A stretch of DNA of 64,000 nucleotides from Deltaproteobacteria bacterium (GTDB taxonomy: Bacteria > Desulfobacterota > Syntrophorhabdia > Syntrophorhabdales > Syntrophorhabdaceae), in contig JAKLET010000009.1 of NCBI GenBank assembly GCA_022711595.1, forward strand, positions 48,786-112,785, written 5' to 3'. Numbering within the stretch: the first letter of the stretch is position 1; each line of letters begins with the position of its first letter. The notes beneath the pieces are model-generated. The model searched no databases, was not told where the DNA came from, and saw only the letters and a list, made by a program, of their open reading frames with translations. Position numbers and translations under genes: made by a program. This document shows positions 1 to 8,433 of the stretch, piece by piece.

Positions 1-228
1 AAAGTGGTCGATGTAGGAAATAGATTTGCAAAAAAGATCGATTTAAGCGATAATTTCGAAAGTTTCGATGAATTTATTAATAATAACAAAGAGTTTGTCG
101 GCATGGTCGAGAGTGCCGGGGTTGAGGTTTCGCTTTCACAGGAACTTGATCTTTTTGAGGGCTCATACGGAATGCTGCGAAACGCGAAAGGATTGCTAGG
201 GAGTGTTGGAGAAAAGACGAATGATTAA
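1..228 (+). CDS. C-terminal fragment of an unidentified protein upstream of cheB
   Basis: The reading frame is open from the first base of the window, so this is the last 75 codons of a longer gene. The visible tail is acidic and mostly helical-looking (NRFAKKIDLSDNF at its start, ending GEKTND). I do not recognise a family. Its stop codon overlaps the cheB start by 8 bases, so it is translationally coupled to cheB and probably belongs to the chemotaxis operon. It does not resemble the conserved signalling tip of a chemoreceptor, but the diagnostic part may lie upstream. Confidence 0.6.
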   Translation, partial: KVVDVGNRFAKKIDLSDNFESFDEFINNNKEFVGMVESAGVEVSLSQELDLFEGSYGMLRNAKGLLGSVGEKTND

Positions 229-1249
229 GGTACTGGTGGTTGACGATTCGCTGGTGATGCGAAAGACGATATCAAGGATGCTGTCGAGGGACAACGCCAT
301 CGAAGTCGTGGGAACCGCAGTTGACGGAAGGGACGCGCTTGACAAGATCGAGCAACTCAAACCCGATGTGATCACCATGGACGTGGAAATGCCTGTCATG
401 AACGGGATCGAGGCCCTCAAGGCCATCATGTCGAAAGACCCTATACCGGTCATTATCATGAGCGCCCTGACCCGCGAAGGTGCCGAGATCACGATGGAGG
501 CACTGCAGCTCGGCGCCTGTGATTTTGTCACCAAGGACTTTACAAATGTCGGAGGGTCGCTGGCAGCCAAAGAAGCTGAAGTGGTCACCAAGATCAAGAA
601 CGTCGCAAAGAACAAGGTGCGGTTCCTCCTTCGGAAACTCGATATCAAAAAGCAGCCTGTCGGTATGGAGCCAGGTCAGAAGGTACGCCACGAGGTCCTT
701 GCCATAGGCGCGTCAACGGGCGGCCCGCCGGCCCTGCAGCACATCCTCATCAGTCTTCCAAAGGCCTTTCCTGTTCCCGTTGTGATATCGCAGCACATGC
801 CGAAGATCTTTACCCAGTCTTTTTCCCAGCGGCTCAATGCGGTTTCACAGCTGAGCGTGAAGGAGGCGGAGGAGAATGAACCCCTCAAGGCCGGGTACGT
901 CTACATTGCCCCCGGCAATACTCACATGGCGCTTAAAAAGAAAGGAAGGGAGGTCTGTGTGGAGTTTGTCGACGGCGCCCAGTATATCTACCGGCCGTCT
1001 GTTGATCTCCTCATGGCCACCACCGCTGAAGTGTATGAACAGAGGTCTATCGGGGTCATCCTGACGGGCATGGGCAACGACGGGCTTGCGGGGATGAAGG
1101 AGATGAAGGCAAAGAACGGCTACATTATCGCCCAGGACGAGGAGACCTGCGTGGTCTACGGTATGCCCAGGGCGGTCGTGTCGGCCAACCTGGCAGACGC
1201 GGTATTACCGATCGATAAAATTTCAGAAGAGATCATGAGGGTGCTATGA
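221..1249 (+). CDS. cheB: Chemotaxis methylesterase/glutaminase CheB
   Basis: A 342-residue cytoplasmic enzyme that removes methyl groups from chemoreceptor glutamates and deamidates receptor glutamines when phosphorylated by CheA. Residues 1-120 form a receiver domain with the acidic pair D8-D9 and phospho-acceptor D54 (sequence TMDVEMP). A charged linker is followed by the esterase domain, which carries the catalytic serine in GASTGG, the histidine in SQHMP and the aspartate in GMGNDG. An in-frame GTG 18 bases upstream exists, but the ATG at 221 gives the family N-terminus MIKVLVVDDS and has GGAG upstream. The stop overlaps the following HEAT-repeat gene by 4 bases (ATGA). Confidence 0.97.
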   Translation: MIKVLVVDDSLVMRKTISRMLSRDNAIEVVGTAVDGRDALDKIEQLKPDVITMDVEMPVMNGIEALKAIMSKDPIPVIIMSALTREGAEITMEALQLGACDFVTKDFTNVGGSLAAKEAEVVTKIKNVAKNKVRFLLRKLDIKKQPVGMEPGQKVRHEVLAIGASTGGPPALQHILISLPKAFPVPVVISQHMPKIFTQSFSQRLNAVSQLSVKEAEENEPLKAGYVYIAPGNTHMALKKKGREVCVEFVDGAQYIYRPSVDLLMATTAEVYEQRSIGVILTGMGNDGLAGMKEMKAKNGYIIAQDEETCVVYGMPRAVVSANLADAVLPIDKISEEIMRVL

Positions 1250-3093
1250 TGTCTAAGGTGAATGATCCAGTGGCTGAAAAGAAACTGAGCAGGAAAGAAC
1301 TCGGGAAATACACCGCCCTTATAAAGAATGGAGATAATTTCGAGAAGGAAAAAGCGATCGATGCCCTTGTGGCTTTCGGCGGCAGGGAGGTCGTGGAAAG
1401 CATAATACCTATTCTCCAGGAAAAGAACACTCCTGCCAGGATGGCCGTACTTGATGTTCTCAAGAAGATCGGCAGCGATCATATCGACGGTATCATTGGA
1501 ATGCTCAGCGACGAAAATGAGGACATCAGGGTATACGCCTGTGAAGTCCTTTCCTTTTTGAGCGACAAGCGCTCCGTTCCGCACATTGTGAAGAAGGTGT
1601 ACGAAGATACTGATAATGTGCGCAATGCGGCCTGTATGGCCCTCGGGGAGTTCGATGATGACGAGGCCGTGAACGCCCTGCTCGATGCCCTCAAGGACGA
1701 AGAGTGGATAGCATTCTCGGCCATTCTCAGCCTGGGGAGGACGAAGAGCCCAAAGGCGGTCCCAAAGCTTATTGAGTTTTTCAGGACAAGCGGAGAAGAG
1801 CTTTCAAGCGCAGCCTGTGAAGTCCTTATCGAATACGGTGACAACGCCGTCCTCGACGAGGTGTTCGATGTGCTAAAGGGATGGGACAGGCAGAAGAGGA
1901 GCATCTATCTCAAGATCATCCTTGAAATAGGCAGCGAGGAGATCTTTGGCAGGCTTATGGAAAAGATCGGTGACGAGCTTTACGAACACCTCCTTTATAC
2001 TGTGGGCAAAAGCAGGCAGCAATCGCTTGATGCCATCCGGATGTTGACGAATTTCAGGACGCGTGAAACCTGTGATGCCATCCTGGGGGTCCTGAAAGGG
2101 ATGGAGCCCGATGACGAGAGGTATGAGGAGGTGCTGGAGCTTTTCGCGTCCCTCAGCGATGTGTGGTCTAAAAATATTGCGGAATACATGTCCCTTGATG
2201 AGACGGGTCTTTTTCCCTTCATCAGGGCCTGTACGATGACGGGCGTCAGGATAAAGGAAACAATGCTTCTCGACCGGTTCCTGAGCGCCTCCGTCGATGT
2301 GAAACGGGAGATCATCATGAACGCTCCGTCCATAGTCGACGGCACCGGTGCGATCATAATAAAGGAAGCCATCAGGGACACCGACGGCCATATCAAGGGT
2401 TTTGCTGTCGAGGCCGCTGGAAACCTGGGCCTTAAGGATCTCAGGGAAGACATCATGGACATACTGAAGAAGGATTTCCATGATGTAAGGGTCAAAGCGC
2501 TCAAGACGCTCATCCGTCTCGACCCCGGCACCGCAATGGTACTGGTTGAGAAATTCGTAGATAAAGGAACTGCGGACGACAAAAAGGTCTATCTTGCCTC
2601 AACGGGGCTCATAGAAGGCGGGAAGAACCTGCCCTTCATTGTAAAGCTGCTCAAGGATGAAGATGAGGGGGTGCGCAGGAGCACGATAGGTATCATAGGA
2701 AATTTCATGGACGACGAACGGTACGTTGAACTCCTCCAGAAGATACTCATGGACGACGATATACCCCACGAAGTCCTCAAGGTAGTGAAAGACAAGAGGC
2801 TCAGCAGGTTCAAGGACAGGCTTGTATCGATCTTCGAAGACAAGGCCAGGGAGATGTGGACAAGGTATTATGCGCTTTCAGCCCTTGGTTCATTCGAAGA
2901 CCCCGGACTTTTCGATATCTTTCAGAAGGGACTTGACGATGAGAACGGGCTTATTGTCATAGGGTGCATCCGCGCGCTGGCGGACTTGAACGACATGCGG
3001 GCAATGCAATTCATCCGGCCCTTTATGGATAATTCCAACGACGACATAAGATCGGCGGCCGAGATGGTGATCAGTAAAATGGAAAGCATTTAG
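1246..3093 (+). CDS. HEAT-repeat protein of the chemotaxis operon
   Basis: A 615-residue soluble protein made almost entirely of about 30-residue helical-pair repeats of the HEAT / PBS-lyase type. Typical units contain VRNAACMALGEFDDDEAVNA and IKGFAVEAAGNLGLKDLRED; similar units recur from about residue 25 to the C-terminus. No catalytic domain, signal peptide or membrane segment is visible. It starts at tandem ATGs overlapping the cheB stop and ends 9 bases before cheR, so it is co-translated with the receptor adaptation enzymes. Such solenoids are protein-binding scaffolds; a role in organising the receptor/CheB/CheR/CheA assembly is inference from context only. Confidence 0.88.
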   Translation: MMSKVNDPVAEKKLSRKELGKYTALIKNGDNFEKEKAIDALVAFGGREVVESIIPILQEKNTPARMAVLDVLKKIGSDHIDGIIGMLSDENEDIRVYACEVLSFLSDKRSVPHIVKKVYEDTDNVRNAACMALGEFDDDEAVNALLDALKDEEWIAFSAILSLGRTKSPKAVPKLIEFFRTSGEELSSAACEVLIEYGDNAVLDEVFDVLKGWDRQKRSIYLKIILEIGSEEIFGRLMEKIGDELYEHLLYTVGKSRQQSLDAIRMLTNFRTRETCDAILGVLKGMEPDDERYEEVLELFASLSDVWSKNIAEYMSLDETGLFPFIRACTMTGVRIKETMLLDRFLSASVDVKREIIMNAPSIVDGTGAIIIKEAIRDTDGHIKGFAVEAAGNLGLKDLREDIMDILKKDFHDVRVKALKTLIRLDPGTAMVLVEKFVDKGTADDKKVYLASTGLIEGGKNLPFIVKLLKDEDEGVRRSTIGIIGNFMDDERYVELLQKILMDDDIPHEVLKVVKDKRLSRFKDRLVSIFEDKAREMWTRYYALSALGSFEDPGLFDIFQKGLDDENGLIVIGCIRALADLNDMRAMQFIRPFMDNSNDDIRSAAEMVISKMESI

Positions 3094-3102
3094 GGTATTG
3101 TC

Positions 3103-3927
3103 ATGACCAAAGAAGAATTTACCGTCCTGAGAGATTTCATCTATGAGAAAACGGGTATATACTTCGCAGAAACAAAGACCTATCTGCTTGAAAGCAGGCT
3201 GACCAACAGACTGAACGAACTCGGCCTGAGCTCTTTCGAGGATTACTATTACCATCTCAAGTATGGAGCCGACAAGGCAAAGAATGAACTGGCCAACCTT
3301 TTCGACGTGGTAACGACCAACGAAACAAGCTTTTTCAGAAATCCTCCCCAGCTCGACGCATTCAAGATATTGCTGCAGAAGGCATATCTGAACGGCAACA
3401 GTTCGGTGCCCCCCATACGGATATGGAGCGCCGCATGCTCGACCGGTGAGGAGCCTTATACCCTTGCGATCATGATCATGGAGATGATGGAGGCCGGCAG
3501 GGTCAATATCCCTTTCACCATAGTTGCCACCGATATCAGCACCAAGGTCCTCGAATCGGCGCGCAAGGGTGTCTTCAGCCAGTACAGCGTGCGCAATACC
3601 GATGAGATCATAAAGAAAAAGTATTTTACAGAAGAGAGCAATGTGTATAAGCTAAAGGATACCGTAAAAAAGAACGTAAAGATCGATTTCATGAATCTCA
3701 TGGACGATAATGCATATAAACTGTACCGGCAGATGGATTTTATCTTCTGCAGGAATGTACTCATCTACTTTGACGAGAAGATGAAAAAGAAGGTAGTCGA
3801 CCATCTTTACGAATGCCTCAAACCCAAGGGTTTCCTTACGATCGGCCACGCTGAATCGCTCCACAATATTTCACGAGCCTTCAAACCCCTGGTATTTCCG
3901 GGCACTATCGCATATCAAAAAGGGTGA
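3103..3927 (+). CDS. cheR: Chemoreceptor methyltransferase CheR
   Basis: A 274-residue S-adenosylmethionine-dependent enzyme that methylates glutamates of chemoreceptors, opposing CheB. The N-terminal helical domain (residues 1-75) contains the family pattern RLTNRLNELG, followed by VTTNETSFFRNP, which marks the substrate-facing linker. The Rossmann-type domain has the SAM-binding motif IWSAACSTGEEPYTLAI and, later, MDFIFCRNVLIYFD and LKPKGFLTIGHAESL. The length is normal and there is no C-terminal TPR or receptor-tethering extension. It lies in the operon 3 bases before the cheY-like gene. Confidence 0.97.
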   Translation: MTKEEFTVLRDFIYEKTGIYFAETKTYLLESRLTNRLNELGLSSFEDYYYHLKYGADKAKNELANLFDVVTTNETSFFRNPPQLDAFKILLQKAYLNGNSSVPPIRIWSAACSTGEEPYTLAIMIMEMMEAGRVNIPFTIVATDISTKVLESARKGVFSQYSVRNTDEIIKKKYFTEESNVYKLKDTVKKNVKIDFMNLMDDNAYKLYRQMDFIFCRNVLIYFDEKMKKKVVDHLYECLKPKGFLTIGHAESLHNISRAFKPLVFPGTIAYQKG

Positions 3928-3930
3928 GCA

Positions 3931-4314
3931 ATGAAGACCATACTTATCGTAGATGACTCCGCAACGATCAGAAAACTGCTTGCATATATCCTGAAAAGGA
4001 AGAATTATGTGATCGCCGAGGCGGAAGACGGGATCGATGCCATGGAAAAACTGGGTCACGTTCAGGTCGATCTCGTGATCGTGGACCTCAACATGCCCAA
4101 TATGGACGGCATCGAGTTTGTAAGGAACCTGAGGGACAATTATTATTACATGGACACGCCCGTGATCATGCTGACGACCACGAAAGACGACAAGCTGAAG
4201 AAAGATGCCTTTGACGCCGGTGTCAACATGTTCCTTAATAAACCGGTTCAACCGAATTTTTTGCTGTACAAAGTAGAGAGCCTTATACAGGACGAGGAGG
4301 AAATCAATGGATGA
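3931..4314 (+). CDS. cheY: Single-domain response regulator, CheY-like
   Basis: A 127-residue receiver domain with no output domain, expected to be phosphorylated by the adjacent CheA and to act on the flagellar motor or as a phosphate sink. Visible signatures are the acidic pocket D8-D9, phospho-acceptor D52 (IVDLNMPNMDG), the switch threonine in MLTTTKD and the lysine in FLNKPVQP. The start has AGGGTGAG just upstream. It overlaps cheA by 8 bases. CheY versus another single-domain regulator such as a CheV-independent phosphate sink cannot be settled from sequence, but operon position favours CheY. Confidence 0.88.
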   Translation: MKTILIVDDSATIRKLLAYILKRKNYVIAEAEDGIDAMEKLGHVQVDLVIVDLNMPNMDGIEFVRNLRDNYYYMDTPVIMLTTTKDDKLKKDAFDAGVNMFLNKPVQPNFLLYKVESLIQDEEEING

Positions 4315-6151
4315 TCAGGCCCTTCAAAGAGACGAGATGCAGGAGATCATCGATGAGTTCATAGTAGAATCAAGTGAGCTCATGGACAATGTCATTCAGG
4401 ACATTGTTGTCATCGAACAGAGCCACGATGAAGAGGTGGTGAACAGCATTTTCCGGGCCGTTCATACCATAAAGGGGACTTCGAGCTTTTTGGGGTTCAA
4501 CACTCTTTCACAGCTTGCTCACAAGGGCGAAGACGTCCTCGGTCAGATCCGCAAGGGCGAGATGTCGACGAGCCAGGAGGTGGCGGACATCCTTCTTGAG
4601 TCTTTTGACCTGATGAAACTCATGATAGAGGACATCCGTGAACACGGGAGCGAGCAGCAGGACGCCTCTGTTGTCATCGGTAAACTGATGGGTCTTCTTG
4701 ACCCCTCACAGAAGCCCGCCCCGCAGCCTGAGGAAAAGAAAAAGATCGGGGAGATCCTCATTGAAGAGAACATTATCACAAAGAGCGAGCTCGACGAGGT
4801 CCTCAAGAAACAGGAAACGGAGAAGGACAAAAAGGTTGGCGAGATCATCCTTGAAGAGAAATATATCACCGAAACCCAGCTCAACAAGATCCTGGTTAAG
4901 CAGAAGACCCCGAAAATGGAGGAGCAGAGCATCAGGATCGACGTCAAGAAGCTCGACGATCTCATGAATCTCGTAGGGGAGCTTGTCCTCGGAAAGAACA
5001 GGCTCATTCTGGTCAACAGCATGGCAAGGAAAGGCGATGACAGCGAGAATGTCTTCGATAACCTCGCCGATATAACGAACTACATCGAGGTGATCACCAA
5101 CGAGCTTCAGTTGTCCGTCATGAGGGCCCGCCTTGTGCCTGTGAGCAAGGTTTTCAACAAGATACCGAGAATGGTGAGAGACCTCTGTTCGGAATTCAAG
5201 AAGGACATAGAGCTCAAGGTGGAAGGCGAGGAAACGGAGCTTGACAGGTCGCTCATCGAGGCACTCCATGATCCTCTCATACATATAATAAGAAATTCCG
5301 TCGATCACGGCGTGGAACTTCCCGCCGACCGCACTGCCAAAGGAAAACCGCCAAAGGGGCTTCTTTCGATCAGGGCATACAACGAAGGGAACCACGTTAT
5401 CATCGAGATATACGATGACGGCAAGGGTATCAACATCCAGGCCGTCAAGGACAAGGTCAAGGAAAAAGGGCTGATGACAGAGGCGGAACTGGCGAGCCTT
5501 TCACAGAAAGAGGCCATGAACCTTGTTTTCATCCCCGGCCTTTCCACGGCGCAGAAACTCAGCAGCGTTTCCGGCCGCGGTGTCGGGATGGACGTGGTAA
5601 AGACAAACATTGAAAAGATGAACGGACAGGCCTACATTGATTCCGAGGAAGGTAAGTGGACAAAGCTCACCATCAAGCTCCCGCTGACCCTTGCGATCAT
5701 GAGGGCGCTCATAGTGAAGGTGCGGGAAGAGCTCTTTGCCATTCCCCTCAATACCGTTACCGAGCTTGTCAAGCTTCGCGAAGGTCTCATCAAGACCGTC
5801 GACAAGAATGAGGTCCTTGTGCTGCGCAACACGGTCATTCCCATCGTCGACCTCAGAAAGGCCTTTCTTTTCAAGGGAGAAGAGGACAACAGCGGTTATA
5901 TCGTGATATGCAATATCGGTGACAAGATAATAGGCATCAAGGTGCATTCGGTCATAGGCCAGGAAGAGGTGGTCATCAAACCTCTCGGCGAGTTCCTGAA
6001 GGACATCAAGGGGATCAGCGGGGCCACCATCAGGGGCGACGGCAAGGTGATCCTTATCCTCGATATCCCTTCGGTGATCATAAACTACGCGAATAATAAA
6101 AAACTTCATTTGCAGGCCCAGCCCCAGATGCAGGCGGGAGCAATGAACTAA
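4307..6151 (+). CDS. cheA: Chemotaxis histidine kinase CheA with tandem MshEN-like motifs replacing the P2 region
   Basis: A 614-residue cytoplasmic kinase that couples receptors to CheY and CheB. P1 (residues 1-130) has the phosphorylated histidine H53 in AVHTIKGTSSF. Next, where P2 (the CheY/CheB-docking domain) normally sits, there are two 24-residue repeats at 146-169 and 176-199 that follow the spacing of the MshEN motif of type II secretion and type IV pilus ATPases. The dimerisation domain P3 follows at about 205-270. The ATPase P4 has N-box HIIRNSVDHG, G1 DDGKGI, F-box FIPGLSTA and G2 SGRGVGMDVV. P5, the CheW-like domain, closes the protein from about residue 460. It is the last gene of the chemotaxis operon. 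GAGGAGG precedes the start codon. Confidence 0.95.
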   Translation: MDDQALQRDEMQEIIDEFIVESSELMDNVIQDIVVIEQSHDEEVVNSIFRAVHTIKGTSSFLGFNTLSQLAHKGEDVLGQIRKGEMSTSQEVADILLESFDLMKLMIEDIREHGSEQQDASVVIGKLMGLLDPSQKPAPQPEEKKKIGEILIEENIITKSELDEVLKKQETEKDKKVGEIILEEKYITETQLNKILVKQKTPKMEEQSIRIDVKKLDDLMNLVGELVLGKNRLILVNSMARKGDDSENVFDNLADITNYIEVITNELQLSVMRARLVPVSKVFNKIPRMVRDLCSEFKKDIELKVEGEETELDRSLIEALHDPLIHIIRNSVDHGVELPADRTAKGKPPKGLLSIRAYNEGNHVIIEIYDDGKGINIQAVKDKVKEKGLMTEAELASLSQKEAMNLVFIPGLSTAQKLSSVSGRGVGMDVVKTNIEKMNGQAYIDSEEGKWTKLTIKLPLTLAIMRALIVKVREELFAIPLNTVTELVKLREGLIKTVDKNEVLVLRNTVIPIVDLRKAFLFKGEEDNSGYIVICNIGDKIIGIKVHSVIGQEEVVIKPLGEFLKDIKGISGATIRGDGKVILILDIPSVIINYANNKKLHLQAQPQMQAGAMN

Positions 6152-6180
6152 AAAAGCAGGTCACGGACGGAAAGATATAT

Positions 6181-6242
6181 CCTGTTTGTTCGGTTTGTCA
6201 GGTTTCTTCAGTTTCTCCGGTCAGCAAAACCAAACAAACAGG
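6181..6242. terminator. Inverted repeat built from period-9 units between convergent cheA and EAL-HDOD genes
   Basis: Left arm 6181-6196 begins CCTGTTTGTT and the right arm 6227-6242 ends AACAAACAGG; the arms pair over 16 positions with one mismatch. The right arm abuts the stop codon of the minus-strand gene. The left arm and loop are made of degenerate 9-base units close to CGGTTTCTC. The position and symmetry suggest a bidirectional terminator, although no clear uridine run follows either side. Confidence 0.5.
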
Positions 6243-6243
6243 T

Positions 6244-7518
6244 TCACTGGCTGTTCATCGTTTCGTACTCGATAATTGCATTATTTTCGATGAGGTAAAG
6301 ATCATCTGCGGAGATGTTGATCTTTTTAAGGAGATCGTTCATCTCATCAGAGCGTTCCCCTTCAAGATTTTCAATGATGGAAACAAGATTTCCCAGGAGT
6401 CCGTCCCGATGAAGGAGCGCCTCCTGTATCTCTTCGGAGAGGTTGAAATCCTTCAGGATATTATCGAGCGGCACCTGGAAGAGGGCGTCGATGAGTGAAA
6501 GGACGCCTGTGATGAATGCCTTGTCGGCTGCCCCCGTTTCGTTGGCGATGCGCTTCATGAGGAGTTCCATGATCCTGCCGCGTATGACGGCCCTCTCGAA
6601 AAGGGGCGCCGATCTGGTGTCGTACCCTTCGCCGGCAAAGAGAAGGAGGGTGACCCACTTCTGGAGGTTCCGGTATCCGAGCAGGGTGATCGATTGCCCG
6701 ATGGAGGTTATCTTCTGAGGTGTGTAAAAGGACGCCGAGTTCATGAACTGCAGCAGCTTGATGTTCAGCTCAGGATTCTGCCTGAAGAGGCCTTCAATAA
6801 CAAAGAACTCCTCCTCACGCGCCAGGAGCCTTGAGAGCTCAAGGAGAACGATCTGCGCGGGTGAAATTGACTTTCCGGAAATGAGAGCCGGTTTCGCAAA
6901 AAAGTACCCCTGGAAATAGTCGAAGCCGAGATCAAAACAGGTCTGGAAATCTTCCTGGGTTTCCACCTTTTCCGCAAGCAGCTTAAGATTGTGCCTCTTC
7001 AGCTTCTTCACGAGATCGGGCAATGCCTCCATGTCGGTGCCCATGAGGTCGACCTTCACATAGGAGGCTATATTAAGCATGTTCTCGATAGAACTGTCAT
7101 AGGCAACGAGATCATCAAGGGCGAAGTGATAACCGATGCCGCGTGTTTTTTTACACAGATCGACCACGCTGTCATCGATCCTGACGGTTTCCAGCAGTTC
7201 CAGAATTATCGATCTGTTCGGTAAAAGTTCTATTATGCCGCTTTCGAGCACCTTATCATCCACGTTGATAAAGCCCATCTTATCGCCGATCAGTCTGTTT
7301 ATGCCGATATTATTGAGGGCGTTGACCATGACGCTGGCCGTCGCCCGTACGTTGTCGGTCACGTTGGCACCGTTCGTGCTGCCGCTGCGAAAGAGCAGTT
7401 CGTAGCCGAAGATCTTTTTGAGCCTGTTGAGGATAGGCTGTCTGCCTATGTGGACCTGCCTTTGCTCTTCGGAGACGCTCTGTTGGCCTGTTTTTCCATT
7501 ACCAGTTGTTATTGTCAT
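6244..7518 (-). CDS. EAL-HDOD signalling protein (YuxH type)
   Basis: A 424-residue cytoplasmic protein. The N-terminal half (about 22-225) is an EAL-type fold: it keeps YELLFR, a KVDLM strand, an ALDDL segment in place of ALDDFG, AEKVET for AEGVET, and the closing pattern GFDYFQGYFFAKP. The C-terminal half (about 230-400) is a HDOD domain with LNIKLLQFMNSASF and ITSIGQSITLLGYRNLQKW. Some metal-ligand positions differ from active phosphodiesterases, so cyclic-di-GMP hydrolysis is doubtful and a sensing or adaptor role is more likely. It is divergent from cheW, convergent with cheA and has a sigma-28-like promoter upstream. Confidence 0.88.
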   Translation of the reverse strand: MTITTGNGKTGQQSVSEEQRQVHIGRQPILNRLKKIFGYELLFRSGSTNGANVTDNVRATASVMVNALNNIGINRLIGDKMGFINVDDKVLESGIIELLPNRSIILELLETVRIDDSVVDLCKKTRGIGYHFALDDLVAYDSSIENMLNIASYVKVDLMGTDMEALPDLVKKLKRHNLKLLAEKVETQEDFQTCFDLGFDYFQGYFFAKPALISGKSISPAQIVLLELSRLLAREEEFFVIEGLFRQNPELNIKLLQFMNSASFYTPQKITSIGQSITLLGYRNLQKWVTLLLFAGEGYDTRSAPLFERAVIRGRIMELLMKRIANETGAADKAFITGVLSLIDALFQVPLDNILKDFNLSEEIQEALLHRDGLLGNLVSIIENLEGERSDEMNDLLKKINISADDLYLIENNAIIEYETMNSQ

Positions 7519-7547
7519 ATCAGGTCGTCATTATGCCTTTACATAAT

Positions 7548-7574
7548 TTATCGGTTATAGTATTCATTTATTAA
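7548..7574 (-). promoter_or_regulatory. Sigma-28-like promoter of the EAL-HDOD gene
   Basis: On the minus strand the sequence reads TTAA, 15 bases, then ACCGATAA, which matches the -10 consensus GCCGATAA at 7 of 8 positions. It ends about 30 bases before the ATG at 7518. The -35 half is weak (TTAA instead of TAAA). Confidence 0.45.
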
Positions 7575-7595
7575 GAGGGTGGAAGCAGGAATTAT

Positions 7596-7622
7596 TTAAG
7601 CTCCGACGGTAATTTCCGATTA
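7596..7622 (+). promoter_or_regulatory. Sigma-28-like promoter of cheW
   Basis: TTAA, 15 bases, then TCCGATTA, compared with the consensus TAAA-N15-GCCGATAA. The AGGAGG of cheW follows within about 10 bases, so the untranslated leader would be short. It shares the TTAA-N15 layout with other candidate sites in this window. Confidence 0.4.
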
Positions 7623-7644
7623 TATTCGAGAGGAGGATGACTGA

Positions 7645-8112
7645 ATGAACGATGGAGCCATTCTGCAGCTTGTTACGTTTAAACTTGGAACTGAGGAATT
7701 CGGTGTGGATATCCTGAAGGTTCAGGAGATCAACAAGATGATGAACATCACGAAGATCCCCAATGCGCCGGCCTTTATTGAGGGTGTCATAAATCTCAGG
7801 GGAAAGATCATCCCGATAGTCGATCTCAGGAAACGCCTTGGTTTCAAGGAGCAGCCTTATGATAAATCCACCCGGATAATCGTTGTGGAGCTGGAAGGCC
7901 TGGTGCTCGGTTTTATTGTTGATTCCGTGTCAGAGGTATTGAGAATCCCGGAGAACACGATAGAACCGCCGCCGTCCATGGTAGCGGGCATAGAATCTGA
8001 ATACATAGAAGGTGTGGGCAAGCTCGATGACAGGCTACTTATTCTCCTTGAACTTAAAAAGGTGTTTTCGTCTCCCGAGAGAAAGGACATTGAGAGCATC
8101 GAACTGAACTAA
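7645..8112 (+). CDS. cheW: Chemotaxis coupling protein CheW
   Basis: A 155-residue single CheW-like domain of normal length that bridges chemoreceptors and CheA. Family patterns are FGVDILKVQEI, the conserved PNAPAFIEGVINLRGKIIPIVDLR stretch (around residues 40-62), FIVDSVSEVLRI and a final LLILLELKKVF. A strong AGGAGG lies 8-14 bases before the ATG. It is separated from the main che operon by the EAL-HDOD gene and probably transcribed from its own sigma-28-like promoter together with the small gene that follows. Confidence 0.96.
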   Translation: MNDGAILQLVTFKLGTEEFGVDILKVQEINKMMNITKIPNAPAFIEGVINLRGKIIPIVDLRKRLGFKEQPYDKSTRIIVVELEGLVLGFIVDSVSEVLRIPENTIEPPPSMVAGIESEYIEGVGKLDDRLLILLELKKVFSSPERKDIESIELN

Positions 8113-8128
8113 GCATCATGGATATTTT

Positions 8129-8347
8129 ATGGACCAGTCTTTTGACGTAAATCTTTTGAGGAATGTGCAGGCGGCCGACAGCAAATCGTCGGTGGCGAAG
8201 GAATTCGCTGGTTTGCGCAAAAAACGTGAAAAGAACCGGGAAAAACGGCATGCCCAGCAATCTTATCCGCAGAAGGGGACGAAAGGCTACAAGAATGAAC
8301 CTGCCGAAAGCGGCGAGGAACGTGAGCACATCGATATAACCATATAA
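8129..8347 (+). CDS. Small basic protein of unknown function after cheW
   Basis: A 72-residue protein. The N-terminus (MDQSFDVNLLRNVQAADSKS) looks helical, the middle is strongly basic (LRKKREKNREKRHAQQ) and the tail is acidic (SGEEREHIDITI). There is no signal peptide or membrane segment. It starts 16 bases after the cheW stop without a clear Shine-Dalgarno site, which suggests coupling to cheW translation. I do not recognise a family. The frame ends just before a terminator-like region. It could be a small flagellar or chemotaxis accessory protein, by position only. Confidence 0.55.
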   Translation: MDQSFDVNLLRNVQAADSKSSVAKEFAGLRKKREKNREKRHAQQSYPQKGTKGYKNEPAESGEEREHIDITI

Positions 8348-8407
8348 AGACAGGTCATGGACAATAGGTGATAGGTTTTTTTGTTTTTTCGCTGAAAAAA
8401 ATTCCTC

Positions 8408-8426
8408 GTGGGAAAAAATTTCCCAC
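8408..8426 (+). terminator. Hairpin after the cheW operon
   Basis: GTGGGAAA and TTTCCCAC form an 8-base-pair stem around a three-base AAA loop. It lies about 60 bases after the last gene of the cheW unit. No uridine run follows, so the terminator call is tentative. Confidence 0.4.
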
Positions 8427-8433
8427 TCTCAGG

